A stretch of DNA of 64,000 nucleotides, taken from contig CM042152.1 in NCBI GenBank assembly GCA_023376005.1, forward strand, positions 82,562,469 through 82,626,468, in the 5' to 3' direction. This stretch comes from Doryteuthis pealeii. Taxonomy: Eukaryota > Mollusca > Cephalopoda > Myopsida > Loliginidae. Positions 21,945 to 33,009 of this stretch are shown one piece after another. The position numbers and the translations under genes are program-made. Each line of letters opens with the position of its first letter. Position 1 is the stretch's first letter. Under the pieces are notes generated by a model that saw nothing but the letters and a program-made list of their open reading frames with translations, had not been told where the DNA came from and made no database searches.

Positions 21945-22287
21945 TGGAGGCACGTGGGCTAGTGGTTAGAGTCGTGGAAAATGGTCTCTAAGATTCGAGT
22001 TCAATTCCTAGACGAAGCTGTTGGCATTTCACATAGCGCTAATACCCTTGGGAAAGGTATGAATCCATATATTCTCCCTCCAGCTATGGGTTAAATATTG
22101 GGGTAGACTGGGCCCTTCAGCCTTGGGTAGGTAACCAGTTTAGGAGAGGGATAACTCTGAATTCAAAATTCCTGAGGTCGGTCCAGCTATGGGTTAAATA
22201 CTGGGGTAGACTGGGCCCTTCAACATTGGGTAGGTAACCAGTTTAGGAGAGGGATAACTCTGAATTCAAAATTCCTGAGGTCGGTCG
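21945..22287 (+). repeat. SINE B with duplicated 3' domain
   Basis: tRNA-like head 'gtgggctagtggttagag' ... 'gagttcaattcctag', then the SINE B body. The segment 'ccagctatgggttaaatact' to 'cctgaggtcggtc' (about 105 bp) is present twice in tandem (about 22079-22174 and 22181-22286), a duplication not seen in the other copies. Confidence 0.78.
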
Positions 22288-22561
22288 TTGATTGGGTTTG
22301 TGGCAACCCTTGATGCACCAATTCTTTCCTATCGACTGTGCCAAATAGTGTGGATGGTCCAACACAAGCATTCACTACTATAAACAAATTACTGTGTGGA
22401 TGTTCATTGTATGAACACTCATACGTCGATCGACGGGAGACTCCATCATATGTATACACATACACACAGACATGCAACACATATACACACACAGAGGAGT
22501 TATTCTTGGTACAGGATTCAATATTTACATTTGTAAAAATTGAATAAAAAAAAAATAATGC

Positions 22562-23153
22562 AAGGTTTGGTTTGGTTGGTTGGGTTTTACAGCATGTCAA
22601 CCACTTGGGTTATCTTATGCCGAATACTTCTATTGGTAAAAAAAATGTTTAATGCTAACAAAGTTTTGAAATAATTTCATTTTTAATGGATAATACAGTT
22701 TTGTTTATAAACTCATGTTTTCTATTTAACCCATAGATGGAACCCTAACAGGTACTACCACTCTGGGTCAGAGTGGACCAGGGAGCAATGGTGATGAAGG
22801 GGTGCTCCACATTCCCCAAACCTCAAAAACTGTAACCTCACCATCAGATAGAGTTTAACGTCATTCCCAGGACATGTAGACCCGCAGCCACCGCCTTCTA
22901 GCACCAATATGATAAAAAGGATTAGGGCAATCATATAGGTGCTAGGGCTTGACGTGACCAGCTGATTGATCAGAGGGGGCCTCTCCAAATGCCCGTCTAG
23001 CCTAAAATAAGACCAAAGTGGAGTATTGCAAGTCATGGACTGCTCATCCACCTGGGTTCTATCCTTAAGCATCACGGGTCGCCACCTATGGCCAACAGGT
23101 GGCCCCATTGGGAGAGTCTTATCCCTCTGCAGAACAACAGGGCAGTCTTTCTT
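22562..23153 (-). mobile_element. F1 retroposon copy
   Basis: Nearly full length: plus-strand 'ttggtttggttggttggg' tail end, 'atagatggaaccctaacagg', body, and 'agaacaacagggcag' at the 5' end. A small internal deletion near 22918 removes 'gttggggcttgccataaggg', changing the frame so that the F1 ORF reads on to 139 codons (23174 down to 22755). Confidence 0.78.
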
Positions 23154-23154
23154 C

Positions 23155-23560
23155 TTAGTAGGACAACCTGTCACATGTGTAGCGTGATTATTAGGGTCTA
23201 CCAGAGTTTGATAGTGACGAGGAACGAGGAAGAAGAAGATCGGTCTCTTTTGCCTTTCAGCCGTTGCAAGGTTCAGACAGGGCTGCTGGTCCCTAGTGTT
23301 GGGACAGTGATATAGTTGGTACTATGTTAGAAGGTACAGTAATTTAACAGTGTCCTCTCTCTCTTTTTCTCTCTGTCTTTCCTTCTCTCTGAAACAGAGC
23401 CCACGACACGAGCCTGAAAATAAATTCTAAGCCCCTTGTGACCATATATCTTATGTGTCTGTTGTGCCTTCTTCATCTACAATGACGACTGCTACTTAAA
23501 CTCGAGTTGGCTACGTAAATCGTTCCGGAGTTTGCCACAACGACACTTTGGTACTTTGTT
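23155..23560 (+). repeat. Possible LTR-like fragment
   Basis: 'tgttgggacagtgatatagt' (23297) with an 'aataaattctaag' signal at about 23420 resembles an LTR, and the sequence just before it is purine-rich and partly open. No target duplication found, so tentative. Confidence 0.3.
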
Positions 23561-23562
23561 AT

Positions 23563-24065
23563 ACAACCAATACATTTTTAGTGCCGTGCATTTTGAAGCA
23601 GGGTGACAAGCCCTGCCATATAACATATGCTACTGTAAGGATATAATAAATAATTATCTTGCTTAGAGAATTAGCAGGTTAAAAAGCCCAATTTTCATAA
23701 CAATTTTAGGTTATTTCCTATAAGTCCAACATAAACAAAGGGGAACCACTCTTGACTGATAAATTATTTATTTTCCCTTTAAACTAACCCTAAACCCTAA
23801 CCCTAAACCCTGTCTTCTTTTTCCTAGTAGATCAATAAATAAATAAATAATTTGTCAGTCAAGGGTGGTTCCCCTTTGTTTATGTTCGACCTATAGGAAA
23901 TAACCCACTTGAATATAAAAATGATTAAAAGTTGTTTTTTTGAAATGTTGATATTTATGGGGTTTTTTTTTTTTGTACCGTGACCATATTATTATATTAC
24001 AAATACATTTTTAGTGCCGTGAATTTTGAGGCACGGTGACAAGCCCCGCCACGTAACACATGTTA
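23563..24065. repeat. Short direct repeat flanking a MITE
   Basis: 'aatacatttttagtgccgtg' and 'acaagccctgcca' occur at 23568-23620 and again at 23999-24055. The MITE at 23709-23905 lies between them. Confidence 0.65.
23709..23905. mobile_element. Palindromic MITE, telomere-like centre, copy 1
   Basis: Inverted arms of about 65 bp: 'ggttatttcctataagtcca' and its complement 'gacctataggaaataacc', with 'ggggaaccactcttgactga' inside. The loop carries 'ctaaaccctaaccctaaacc'. A copy at 35131-35302 has the same arms and a shorter loop. Non-coding. Confidence 0.85.
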
Positions 24066-24339
24066 CTCGGAGCAGAGATGAGCAAATACCAAATAACACT
24101 CTAATTTTCCTCAGATGGAGACCATCAAGTGAAATTGCTTAGCACTGTGACCTCAAGGCATGAAAAGAGAGGAAAAAGAAATTTAAATCCTTCGTAATTT
24201 TGACATAAAATAATGATAATCTAAAAGTATCAACAATAATACTTGCCTTTTTCATGTGATTCACTAGAAATGAAAAGGCTAATTAACAACTGATTATCTA
24301 ATGATCAGATTTAAGCGGATTAGGCTGAGCTTAAAATGA
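24066..24339. other. Spacer before satellite
   Basis: No gene or repeat seen; diverged satellite-like words appear towards the end ('gaggccatattcattaaaca'). Confidence 0.4.
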
Positions 24340-26290
24340 GGCCATATTCATTAAACAATCACTGAGAATCATATTTTTTCTATGTTATCAACTGCTTAAG
24401 GGGCCTTGCATGTCAAACATTTCAAGATGAAGGAATGTGTGTCATTTGTAGCAGATGAGCTATGATCGGGATGTGTGATGGATAGCTTAGTAGTTTTATA
24501 GTTGTGTAAACCACAAAATAAGACTGTATTTATTAAGAATCATATTTTAATGTTATCAATTGCTTAAGGGGCCTTGCATGTCAAACATTTCAAGATGAAG
24601 GAATGTGTGTCATTTGTAGCAGATGAGCTATGATCGGGATGTGTGATGGATAGCTTAGTATTTTTATAGTTCTGTAAACCACAAAATAAGACTGTATTTA
24701 TTAAGAATCATATTTTTATGTTATCAACTGCTTAAGGGGCCTTGCATGTCAAACATTTCAAGATGAAGGAATGTGTGTCATTTGTAGCAGATGAGCTATG
24801 ATCGGGATGTGTGATGGATAGCTTAGTAGTTTTATAGTTGTGTAAACCACAAAATAAGACTGTATTTATTAAGAATCATATTTTAATGTTATCAATTGCT
24901 TAAGGGGCCTTGCATGTCAAACATTTCAAGATGAAGGAATGTGTGTCATTTGTAGCAGATGAGCTATGATCGGGATGTGTGATGGATAGCTTAGTATTTT
25001 TATAGTTCTGTAAACCACAAAATAAGACTGTATTTATTAAGAATCATATTTTTATGTTATCAACTGCTTAAGGGGCCTTGCATGTCAAACATTTCAAGAT
25101 GAAGGAATGTGTGTCATTTGTAGCAGATGAGCTATGATCGGGATGTGTGATGGATAGCTTAGTATTTTTATAGTTCTGTAAACCACAAAATAAGACTGTA
25201 TTTATTAAGAATCATATTTTAATGTTATCAATTGCTTAAGGGGCCTTGCATGTCAAACATTTCAAGATGAAGGAATGTGTGTCATTTGTAGCAGTGAGCT
25301 ATGATCGGGATGTGTGATGGATAGCTTAGTATTTTTATAGTTCTGTAAACCACAAAATAAGACTGTATTATTAAGAATCATATTTTTATGTTATCAATTG
25401 CTTAAGGGACCTTGCATGTCAAACATTTCAAGATGAAGGAATGTGTGTCATTTGTAGCAGTGAGCTATGATCGGGATGTGTGATGGATAGCTTAGTATTT
25501 TTATAGTTCTGTAAACCACAAAATAAGACTGTATTTATTAAGAATCATATTTTTATGTTATCAATTGCTTAAGGGACCTTGCATGTCAAACATTTCAAGA
25601 TGAAGGAATGTGTGTCATTTGTAGCAGTGAGCTATGATCGGGATGTGTGATGGATAGCTTAGTATTTTTATAGTTCTGTAAACCACAAAATAAGACTGTA
25701 TTTATTAAGAATCATATTTTTATGTTATCAATTGCTTAAGGGACCTTGCATGTCAAACATTTCAAGATGAAGGAATGTGTGTCATTTGTAGCAGTGAGCT
25801 ATGATCGGGATGTGTGATGGATAGCTTAGTATTTTTATAGTTCTGTAAACCACAAAATAAGACTGTATTTATTAAGAATCATATTTTAATGTTATCAATT
25901 GCTTAAGGGGCCTTGCATGTCAAACATTTCAAGATGAAGGAATGTGTGTCATTTGTAGCAGTGAGCTATGATCGGGATGTGTGATGGATAGCTTAGTATT
26001 TTTATAGTTCTGTAAACCACAAAATAAGACTGTATTTATTAAGAATCATATTTTAATGTTATCAATTGCTTAAGGGCCTTGCATGTCAAACATTTCAAGA
26101 TGAAGGAATGTGTGTCATTTGTAGCAGATGAGCTATGATCGGGATGTGTGATGGATAGCTTAGTATTTTGTAAACCACAAAATAAGACCGTATTCATTAA
26201 GAATCATATCTTTTTATGTTATCAATGGCTTAAGGGGCCTTGCATGTCAAACATTTCAAGATGAATGAATGTGTGTCATCTGTAGAAGAT
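24340..26290. repeat. 168-bp satellite array, 12 copies
   Basis: The landmark 'ccttgcatgtcaaacatttc' occurs 12 times, at 24404, 24572, 24740, 24908, 25076, 25244, 25410, 25577, 25744, 25911, 26077 and 26238. Spacing is 168 bp for the first six monomers, then 161-167. Each monomer holds 'gaaggaatgtgtgtcatttg', 'gagctatgatcgggatgtgt' and 'accacaaaataagactgtat'. Copies are very similar; the first and last are the most diverged. No protein is encoded. A satellite of near-nucleosome length. Confidence 0.95.
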
Positions 26291-26333
26291 GAGCTATGAT
26301 TGGTTTTAATTTCTTTCATACATACATGTCATG

Positions 26334-26336
<3 letters not shown>

Positions 26337-26376
<40 letters not shown>

Positions 26377-26532
26377 ACATATATATATATATGTATACAT
26401 ATATATATATATGTATATGTATACATATATATATATATGTATATGTATACATATATATATATATATATGTATATGTATACATATATATATATATATGTAT
26501 GTATATATATATATATATATGTATATGTATAC

Positions 26533-26563
<31 letters not shown>

Positions 26564-26591
26564 TATATGTATATGTATATATATATGTATG

Positions 26592-26686
<95 letters not shown>

Positions 26687-26690
26687 GTAT
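26337..26690. repeat. Compound (TA)n/(TGTA)n array
   Basis: About 350 bp of alternating TA with periodic 'gtatgtatacata' interruptions. Long frames of Tyr/Ile/Cys in several phases are artefacts of the dinucleotide. Confidence 0.95.
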
Positions 26691-26691
26691 T

Positions 26692-26815
26692 TCGATACCG
26701 GCCCTCACCAACTCAGCATATGGGTAGCACAGGGATCTGTGTGGTAAAGGAGCTGATGGTAGGTGTGGCGCTCCACCTCAGATGCTAAATACCGACATTA
26801 GGCCGCCCCCGACGA
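26692..26815 (+). repeat. SINE A fragment inside TA array
   Basis: Starts in the B box ('ttcgataccggccctcacca'), continues 'gcacagggatctgtgtggta', ends 'acattaggccgcc'. The segment 'aacaatctccttggtctagc' found in other copies is deleted. TA repeats on both sides. Confidence 0.8.
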
Positions 26816-27063
26816 TATATATATATATATATATATTTGATTTCTTTTATATATATTCTCTTAATTCTTTTTTATATATAATTTTTTTAATTACTTTTAT
26901 TATATATATATATTTACTTTCTTTTATTATATGTATATGTTATTTCTTTTGTGCATATATTTTTTTTATTTAATTATAAATAAAATTTCTTTTATGCATA
27001 TATTTCTATTTTATATATTTATATATATATAAAATTTTGTTTATATATATTTTTCTGTCATTA

Positions 27064-27103
<40 letters not shown>

Positions 27104-27105
<2 letters not shown>

Positions 27106-27355
27106 TGCCTACTACAAATTCTGAAAAGCAGCCCCCTACAAAACAGTAGCTGTATAGCCAGTTACCTCCCATCTCACAAACCATCCAAGTAAGACGAGCA
27201 AAACATCCTGGGCACTGCTGGGGGAAGTAAGAACAAACTCTATGTGGACGTTGGATGCTATCTAGAGGACTTGACAAAAGAGTGATGGCCAATAGGGATG
27301 GATGGCGAGGGAGAAACAAGTGCATCTGTGCTCTCAACACACCTTGTTGATGATA
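27104..27355 (+). pseudogene. Non-LTR 3' fragment next to (TA)n
   Basis: Same family as 19352-20010 but strongly decayed: 'agcagccccctacaaaacag', 'cacaaaccatccaagtaaga', ending 'ttgttgatgatataac'. Begins exactly where a 30-bp TA array ends. Confidence 0.7.
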
Positions 27356-27460
27356 TAACAAATAAATAAAAGGAAGATATAAAGTTAGGTAATAAAATAT
27401 ATTTTATCTACAATTTATTGACAAATATCATGCTGAAAAGAGAGTTTCATATTCACAATG

Positions 27461-27464
<4 letters not shown>

Positions 27465-27530
<66 letters not shown>

Positions 27531-27531
27531 C
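27465..27531. repeat. (TA)n(GA)n microsatellite
   Basis: About 44 bp of TA followed by about 23 bp of GA. Confidence 0.9.
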
Positions 27532-27589
27532 TTTATATGAGATATACAAAGGTGTTATATACAATTTGACTACAGTATTGGACAAAAAC

Positions 27590-28250
27590 GGTAATTTATG
27601 AGGAAGTGCGTCCCCGGTCTCAGAAATTGCTACCCGGTGACTATTAAAATAACGTCCCCAGCTATGTTGTCTCGGTGGTGTTACTTGAAAGAAAACAACC
27701 AACTTAGGGCGTTAAATGTATTTTAGAGGGGGGGGGCTTCTCTTTTTTTGTCGTAATTCTTATCTATTTATCGTAATTTGTTTAGAAATTTATTTATAGA
27801 AATTTGTCGTAATTCTTGTTTAGATTTGAAGATAGATATCCATCTTCATATCTATCTACCTCAATTTGTTCATTTTTTACAGCACAGGGATCTGTGCGGT
27901 AAAGTAAGGGGCTGATGGTAGGTGTGGCGCTCCACCTCAGATGCTAAAAAAACAATCTCCTTGGTCTAGCGCTATTGAAAAGGGGATAGACTCCCTCGCT
28001 GACTGGCTGATACTGACTTTAGGCCGCCCGTTGACTTTACTTACTTACTTATATTCTATCCAACCATCTTCATTTGTTCATATCAAAAAAGAGAAGCACC
28101 CCCCCTCTAAAATACATTTAACGCCCTAAGTTGGTTGTTTTCTTTCAAATAATACCACCGAGACGACATAGCTGGGGACATTATTTTAATAGTCACCGGG
28201 TAGCAATTTCTGAGGCAGGAGACCGGGACGCACTTTCTCATAAATTAGCC
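27590..28250. mobile_element. Large palindromic MITE with nested SINE, copy 1
   Basis: Inverted arms of about 155 bp: 'ggtaatttatgaggaagtgc' at the left, complement at the right (28250), both containing 'aacaaccaacttagggcgtt' and ending at a G/C homopolymer next to 'cttctcttttt'. The loop holds a SINE A (27881-28050). Copy 2, without the SINE, is at 40965-41415. Non-coding. Confidence 0.85.
27881..28050 (+). repeat. SINE A, 5'-truncated
   Basis: Begins 'agcacagggatctgtgcggt' (tRNA head missing) and runs to 'ggccgcccgttgac' + (TTAC)n tail. Target duplication not clear. Confidence 0.8.
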
Positions 28251-28344
28251 AAAAAAACAAAACAAAACAAAACAGTTAACACAGGTTTTGTTCGAAAGTC
28301 TTGTCACCTCTACATATCTTTTTTTTTCTTTTAGAGGTAAAATA

Positions 28345-28575
28345 ATTACATAACTTATATCTTATTAATAATGGAGATTTGCTTTCGGTTTTTGTCTGTA
28401 ACAAAAACCACGTCATTGCTTACGTCACTATACCCGTCATAAATCGTCATACCATAGAATAAATACACTCAGAATTGGAGCATGCAACATTAGACAGTCC
28501 TCATTGTTTTTTGAAACAAGTTTTAATAGATACATCCCCAGTATCATATATCTATATATAGTTTGTTTTATTTTA
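28345..28575 (+). repeat. Dispersed repeat R28, copy 1
   Basis: 'taataatggagatttgcttt', 'cggtttttgtctgtaacaaa', 'gcatgcaacattagacagtc', 'ctcattgttttttgaaac'. Reverse-complement copy at 62775-62995. Non-coding. Confidence 0.7.
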
Positions 28576-28617
28576 ATAGATATTCAAAGTTAATAGAACT
28601 TAGTTTCGATTTCAAAT

Positions 28618-28815
28618 TGTCCACCCGAGTTCAAATCCTGGACAAAGCTACAGTTCACATAATGCTAATACCCTTGGGAAAGGTATGAATCCAACTACTC
28701 TCCCTCCAGCTATGGGTAAATAGTAAGGCAGACTGGGCTCTTTAAACTTGGTTAGGCAACCAGTCTAGGAGATGGAAAAATTCTGAATTAAAACCTGTTG
28801 AAAACTCTGCTTCCT
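28618..28815 (+). repeat. SINE B, 5'-truncated
   Basis: Starts in the B box ('cgagttcaaatcctggacaa') and keeps 'aatacccttgggaaaggtat' and 'ctccctccagctatgggtaa'; ends 'ctgttgaaaactctgcttcc'. Confidence 0.75.
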
Positions 28816-29159
28816 CAAAGTGAAATAAACAAGGGGAGGTTACTCTCATTTATGCAGCTAATGTTCAGATTACCTACAAAGAAAAACAAGATTTGGCATT
28901 AAATAACTCACTAGGGTTGATATGGTATTAATCAATAATCAAACCAAACCATTTGTCAGCATGGTTAAATTTTAATCTCTTGCACAATTCCCTGTAGATC
29001 ATCTTTTCCTACCCCAGTCATGTCTACTCTTGTATTCCATTTGTTGTATTGCTTTATGAAATATCCAGATTTTCAAACTGCTCTTTATTGCTTGTTATTA
29101 GTGTTCAAAAGACCAGTAACAGTTATCATCCATCTAAATACTGAATAGGTTCATAGAAA

Positions 29160-29665
29160 TGGGTTTTCTTCTTCTTTTTCTGGCAAAGATTTTTCTTCTT
29201 CTTTTTCTGGCAAAGATTTTTCTTCTTCTTTTTCTGGCAAAGATTTTTCTTCTTCTTTTTCTGGCAAAGATTTTTCTTCTTTTTTTTCCAGCCAAAAGTT
29301 TTTCTCTTTTTCTAGCAAAGATTTTTCTTCTTTTTTTTCCAGCCAAAAGTTTTCTTCTTTTTCTAGCAAAGAGTTTTCTTCTTTTTTTCCAGCCAAAAGT
29401 TTTCTTCTTTTTCTAGCAAAGAGTTTTCTTCTTTTTTTTCCAGCCAAAAGTTTTCTTCTTTTTCTAGCAAAGAGTTTCTTCTAGCAAAGAGTTTTCTTCT
29501 TTTTTCTAGCAAAGAGTTTTCTTCTTTTTTTTACAAAATGTGTTTCTTCTTTTTTTTTCTTTTTTCTTTCTTTTTTTTCTGGCAAAGAGTTTCTTCTTTT
29601 TTTTTCCAGCCAAAAGTTTTCTTCTTTTTTTTCTGGCAAAAATGTTTTCTTTTTTTTTTTTCTGG
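29160..29665. repeat. TTC-rich minisatellite at the TLR 3' end
   Basis: Plus-strand units of about 27 bp such as 'ttcttctttttctggcaaag' and variants with 'tccagccaaaag' or 'ctagcaaag'. On the minus strand all units repeat a Lys/Glu-rich sequence with 'LPEK' or 'FARK'. The unit resembles the TLR's own last codons ('FALPEKKK'), next to it at 29640-29670. Long open frames in both strands are a consequence of the repeat. Confidence 0.88.
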
Positions 29666-32600
29666 CAAAGCAAACCGCAGTTTGTCCCAAAATCTCGGAT
29701 CATCATATCTTAAGTAGGTTTTTGTCTTCATGTAATATTTCAATCCACCATCTATCAAATTTACGTCAACATCTTCAAGCAAAACCAAAATGAGGCTGTT
29801 CATTTTATTTGACAATGCATCAAGGTGAGACGCTTGAAATTCGTATCGGCACCATTCACTGGTGAGGAATTGATTGTTGAGCAACAAAATAGTTCTTTTA
29901 CTGTTTTCAATACTCTCTGTGATGTTGTCTATGATAGGAGCTCCAACTGCAAAGTCTCTAAAATGGACGCACAGTTTATAAGCAGGATTGGTTTCTTCCA
30001 GCTGTGGAAGCATTTCATTTACCACAAATTCATCCTGGGAATTGTGATATGACACAAACGCATCATACTTCTTGTATTCTTCATCTACTTGGTTCTTCTT
30101 AGTCAAAATTCTCCAGCCGAAACGAACAAAAAGTAGTATTTGGATTTCAGTCTTATATACATATAACAAAATACATGCTAACATAATGATCAAAATTACT
30201 GTCAGACCAATTGATAAACCATATACAAGTGTTGTATCTTGCCTTGACAACAGTAGTATAGTTGAATTTGATGTTCGGTTTTTGACAGAAATCTACAACA
30301 TATTCAAGGACGGGTATTTGACTATTGTTACAGAGAATGGACTGAGAATCAATTTCAGATGTTTGAGTGATTAAAAAGTCACTGAGAGAAATCACATCGT
30401 CGCAGTTGCATAACCAGGGATTCTTAAAAAGAATGATCGTTTTCAAATTATCTAGATTGAAAGTTTGACTGTCAATTTTTCCAAGATTATTGTAGCTCAA
30501 GTCGAGAAATTCCAAGCTGTGTGTTGCATTGAATGTTCCTGGTAATATACTTTCAATTTCATTATGACTAAGAATCAGCTCTTTCAAGTTCTGCAAGCCT
30601 AACAGACAGTTTGAGTCTAACATTGTGATCTCGTTGTATTCTAGATGCAATACTTTGAGTGCCTTGAAAGTGATGAATGTTCTTCACCAATACCTGTAAA
30701 TTTTGAATGGTTTAGATACAAAATCTCGGCCATGGACTGTTTACTAAATGTTGATTTGTTAAATATCCGAGATGATTAAAACTAAGATCGATCATTGTTG
30801 CATTGGAAGGTAAACCAGTTTACATCGGTCAAATTACCATTTGTGCAATTTACAGGTTTGCCATTGCGATTGTATGTGTACATACAATGACACTTTTCTG
30901 GGCATGTGTCTTGACAGTAACAGTTTTCTTGTAGACAGCAACCACAAAATATACCACAAGTATAAGGCAGTTTCATATAAGAACTTCTTGTACTCGCATA
31001 AAAATTTATTCTCTTCAATCTTATGAAACGGACCCATTGGTAACCAGTGTTTTCCATGGTTAAAGCAAAACACAGTATCCAGATCCTGAAATACAATAGA
31101 ACCCTTCCAAAGTGACGTAGACAAACTTTTTAACCAGGCTAATTTGCAGTCACATTCAAAATGGTTTCCGGCGTATAAAAAATTTGTGACATGTCTTTTG
31201 GATTGCTTTTTAGTTGAAATTGGTCAAGCGTGACTATTCTGTTCATTCTTAAATCAACTGTCGTTAACTTTGCCATATTTCTAAAAGTTCCCCATTCAAG
31301 AGTTTTGATTTTATTATACTCCAGGTGTATGACCAAAAGTTCTTCAGGGAATGTATTTTGTTGAAGTTTGGATATAAGATTATGATCGGCAAAGAGATAA
31401 TTAAGACTCTTTAATTCGTACAATGTTGGGTAAATATCTTTGATTTTGTTATATGCAATATTCAAACCGAATAACCCTCTCAATCCTTAAAAGCAAATCT
31501 GTTTAGCACTGCCAAATTATTATTCTTTAAATTCAATATGAAAAGTCTATAAAGAAACTGAAAAGCATCATCTTCAATTTTACTAATGTTATTTTGTGAG
31601 AGCAATAAAGATTGTAAATAAAAGATAGATAATGTGAAAAAGTTTTCTTGGAAACATTTTGAATATGGTTGTTACTAAGATCCAGTAATTCTAATCTTTC
31701 TGGGATTTTGGGGATTACAGGCAGAAAATTAAGACTTAGATTTAGTTTTGTTAGAACTTTCAATTCTACAAAAGTTTCTTTTTCACAATTTGAAATTTTA
31801 TTGTTCGATAAAAACAATATACGTAAATCTGGTCCCTTGAAAGAATCATTAAACAGGCTTGAAATATTGTTCCCAGACAAATCTAAACTTTCCAACTTTG
31901 TACAATTTTTAAATATGTTTGGTGGAATTTCTGAAATTTTATTTTCTCCAAGCATTAATACCTTCAAATCAGAATCTTTTCTACAAAGTCTTGGTGGGAT
32001 TTTTGTCAGGCTAGCATTTTCTATACTAAGGCTTATTAAAGATGTTTGTTCGAGCAAGGTAATATCAGTTAAAGCGGTATTGTTTGCATTCAATACCCAC
32101 AAGTGTTTCAACTCTCCTATTGCCTGTGGGAGTTTATGTACTTGATTGTTGGAAATGATGAGTTTGTTGAGTTGTAAACAACCCTGAAGGAAGTCGTCAG
32201 GTAACTGGGTAAGATTATTGTAAGACACATCAAATATTTCAATTCGTTAAAGTTAATCAAAGTGTCGTTTGGGATTTTTTCAATCTTGTTCCCTTTCATT
32301 GAGAGCATTTGTAATTTTTTAAATCTTTTCCAAAAACCTGACTTTAAAAGCCGGATTTGGTTAAAGTCGACTTGCAAAAATATTAATCCATTGAAGAAAG
32401 ATTTATGCGAACAGAGATTTAAAACTTCAGACATGCCGCCAATTTGATTCCCTCGAAAATTCAAATCGTGAATCTTGGTCAACGTGCATAGACTATTTGG
32501 CTCAAATCCATGCCAACCGCTGTCAATGATTTTCAATTCTTCCAAATTTGGGACATGAAGAAGAGCCTTTCAGGCATTGATAACGTGCTTTTCTAAACCT

Positions 32601-32947
32601 GCCAACAGATCTTCGTCTATATAATCAAAGTAGCAGAAATGATAAATAGTTTTTCTAATTTGAATAATTCTTTAAAAAATGTGCGGGGTAGTGTGCTTTT
32701 TTGTAAACTGTGTTTGTTGCACATTATCCTCAGAACAGTTGTATATTGTGGTGACAAAACGCTGAAGTTGAATGACGTAGTGTCATAATTCAATTGTACA
32801 AATGAGCAGTAGCTGAAACTGCAGGTTCTTGTCCTATCTGGACACACTCACATTCTTTGGACAATCATAATCACAGTTGATCCGGGAAATCATCACTAAC
32901 ACAATCAGCACAGAACTGAATTGCATTGTAGACTTCAAATAATCCAT
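29531..32947 (-). CDS. Toll-like receptor, mccTLR type, frame broken
   Basis: Membrane innate immune receptor: extracellular LRRs sense ligand and a cytosolic TIR domain recruits MyD88-type adaptors. On the minus strand from ATG 32947 (or 32926): signal peptide ('SSVLIVLVMIS'), a Cys-rich start (about 32870-32760), LRRs (about 32600-31200; 'NLTQLPDDFLQGCLQLNKL'), LRRCT with 'CDCKLAWL' (31160), a Cys-dense LRRNT (30970-30830), more LRRs (to 30430), a second LRRCT with 'NPWLCNCDD', one membrane segment (30225-30150), and TIR with box 1 'YDAFVSYH', box 2 'RDFAVGAP' and box 3 'FWDKLRF' (30080-29660). Two cysteine clusters mark the mcc class. No introns are evident. At least eight single-base frame breaks and one in-frame TGA (about 32572) occur. 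Those that can be interpreted are losses from homopolymers, so sequencing error or pseudogene are both possible. The C-terminus runs into a Lys/Glu minisatellite. Confidence 0.88.
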
Positions 32948-33009
32948 ATTTTTTCAGGTTCCAAAAAAAACAAAAAAAACATTTGGATTAAAAAATCACT
33001 TGAAGCTAC

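Noticed and set aside
24340..26290. CRISPR-like array
   Set aside because: Repeats are about 168 bp with no unique spacers and the context is eukaryotic; it is a satellite.
26296..26788. Long open frames of Tyr/Ile/Met/Cys on both strands
   Set aside because: They are translations of an alternating TA/TG array and open in every phase.
29134..29706. Several Lys/Glu-rich open frames
   Set aside because: All are phases of the TTC minisatellite; only the continuation of the TLR frame has any claim to be coding.
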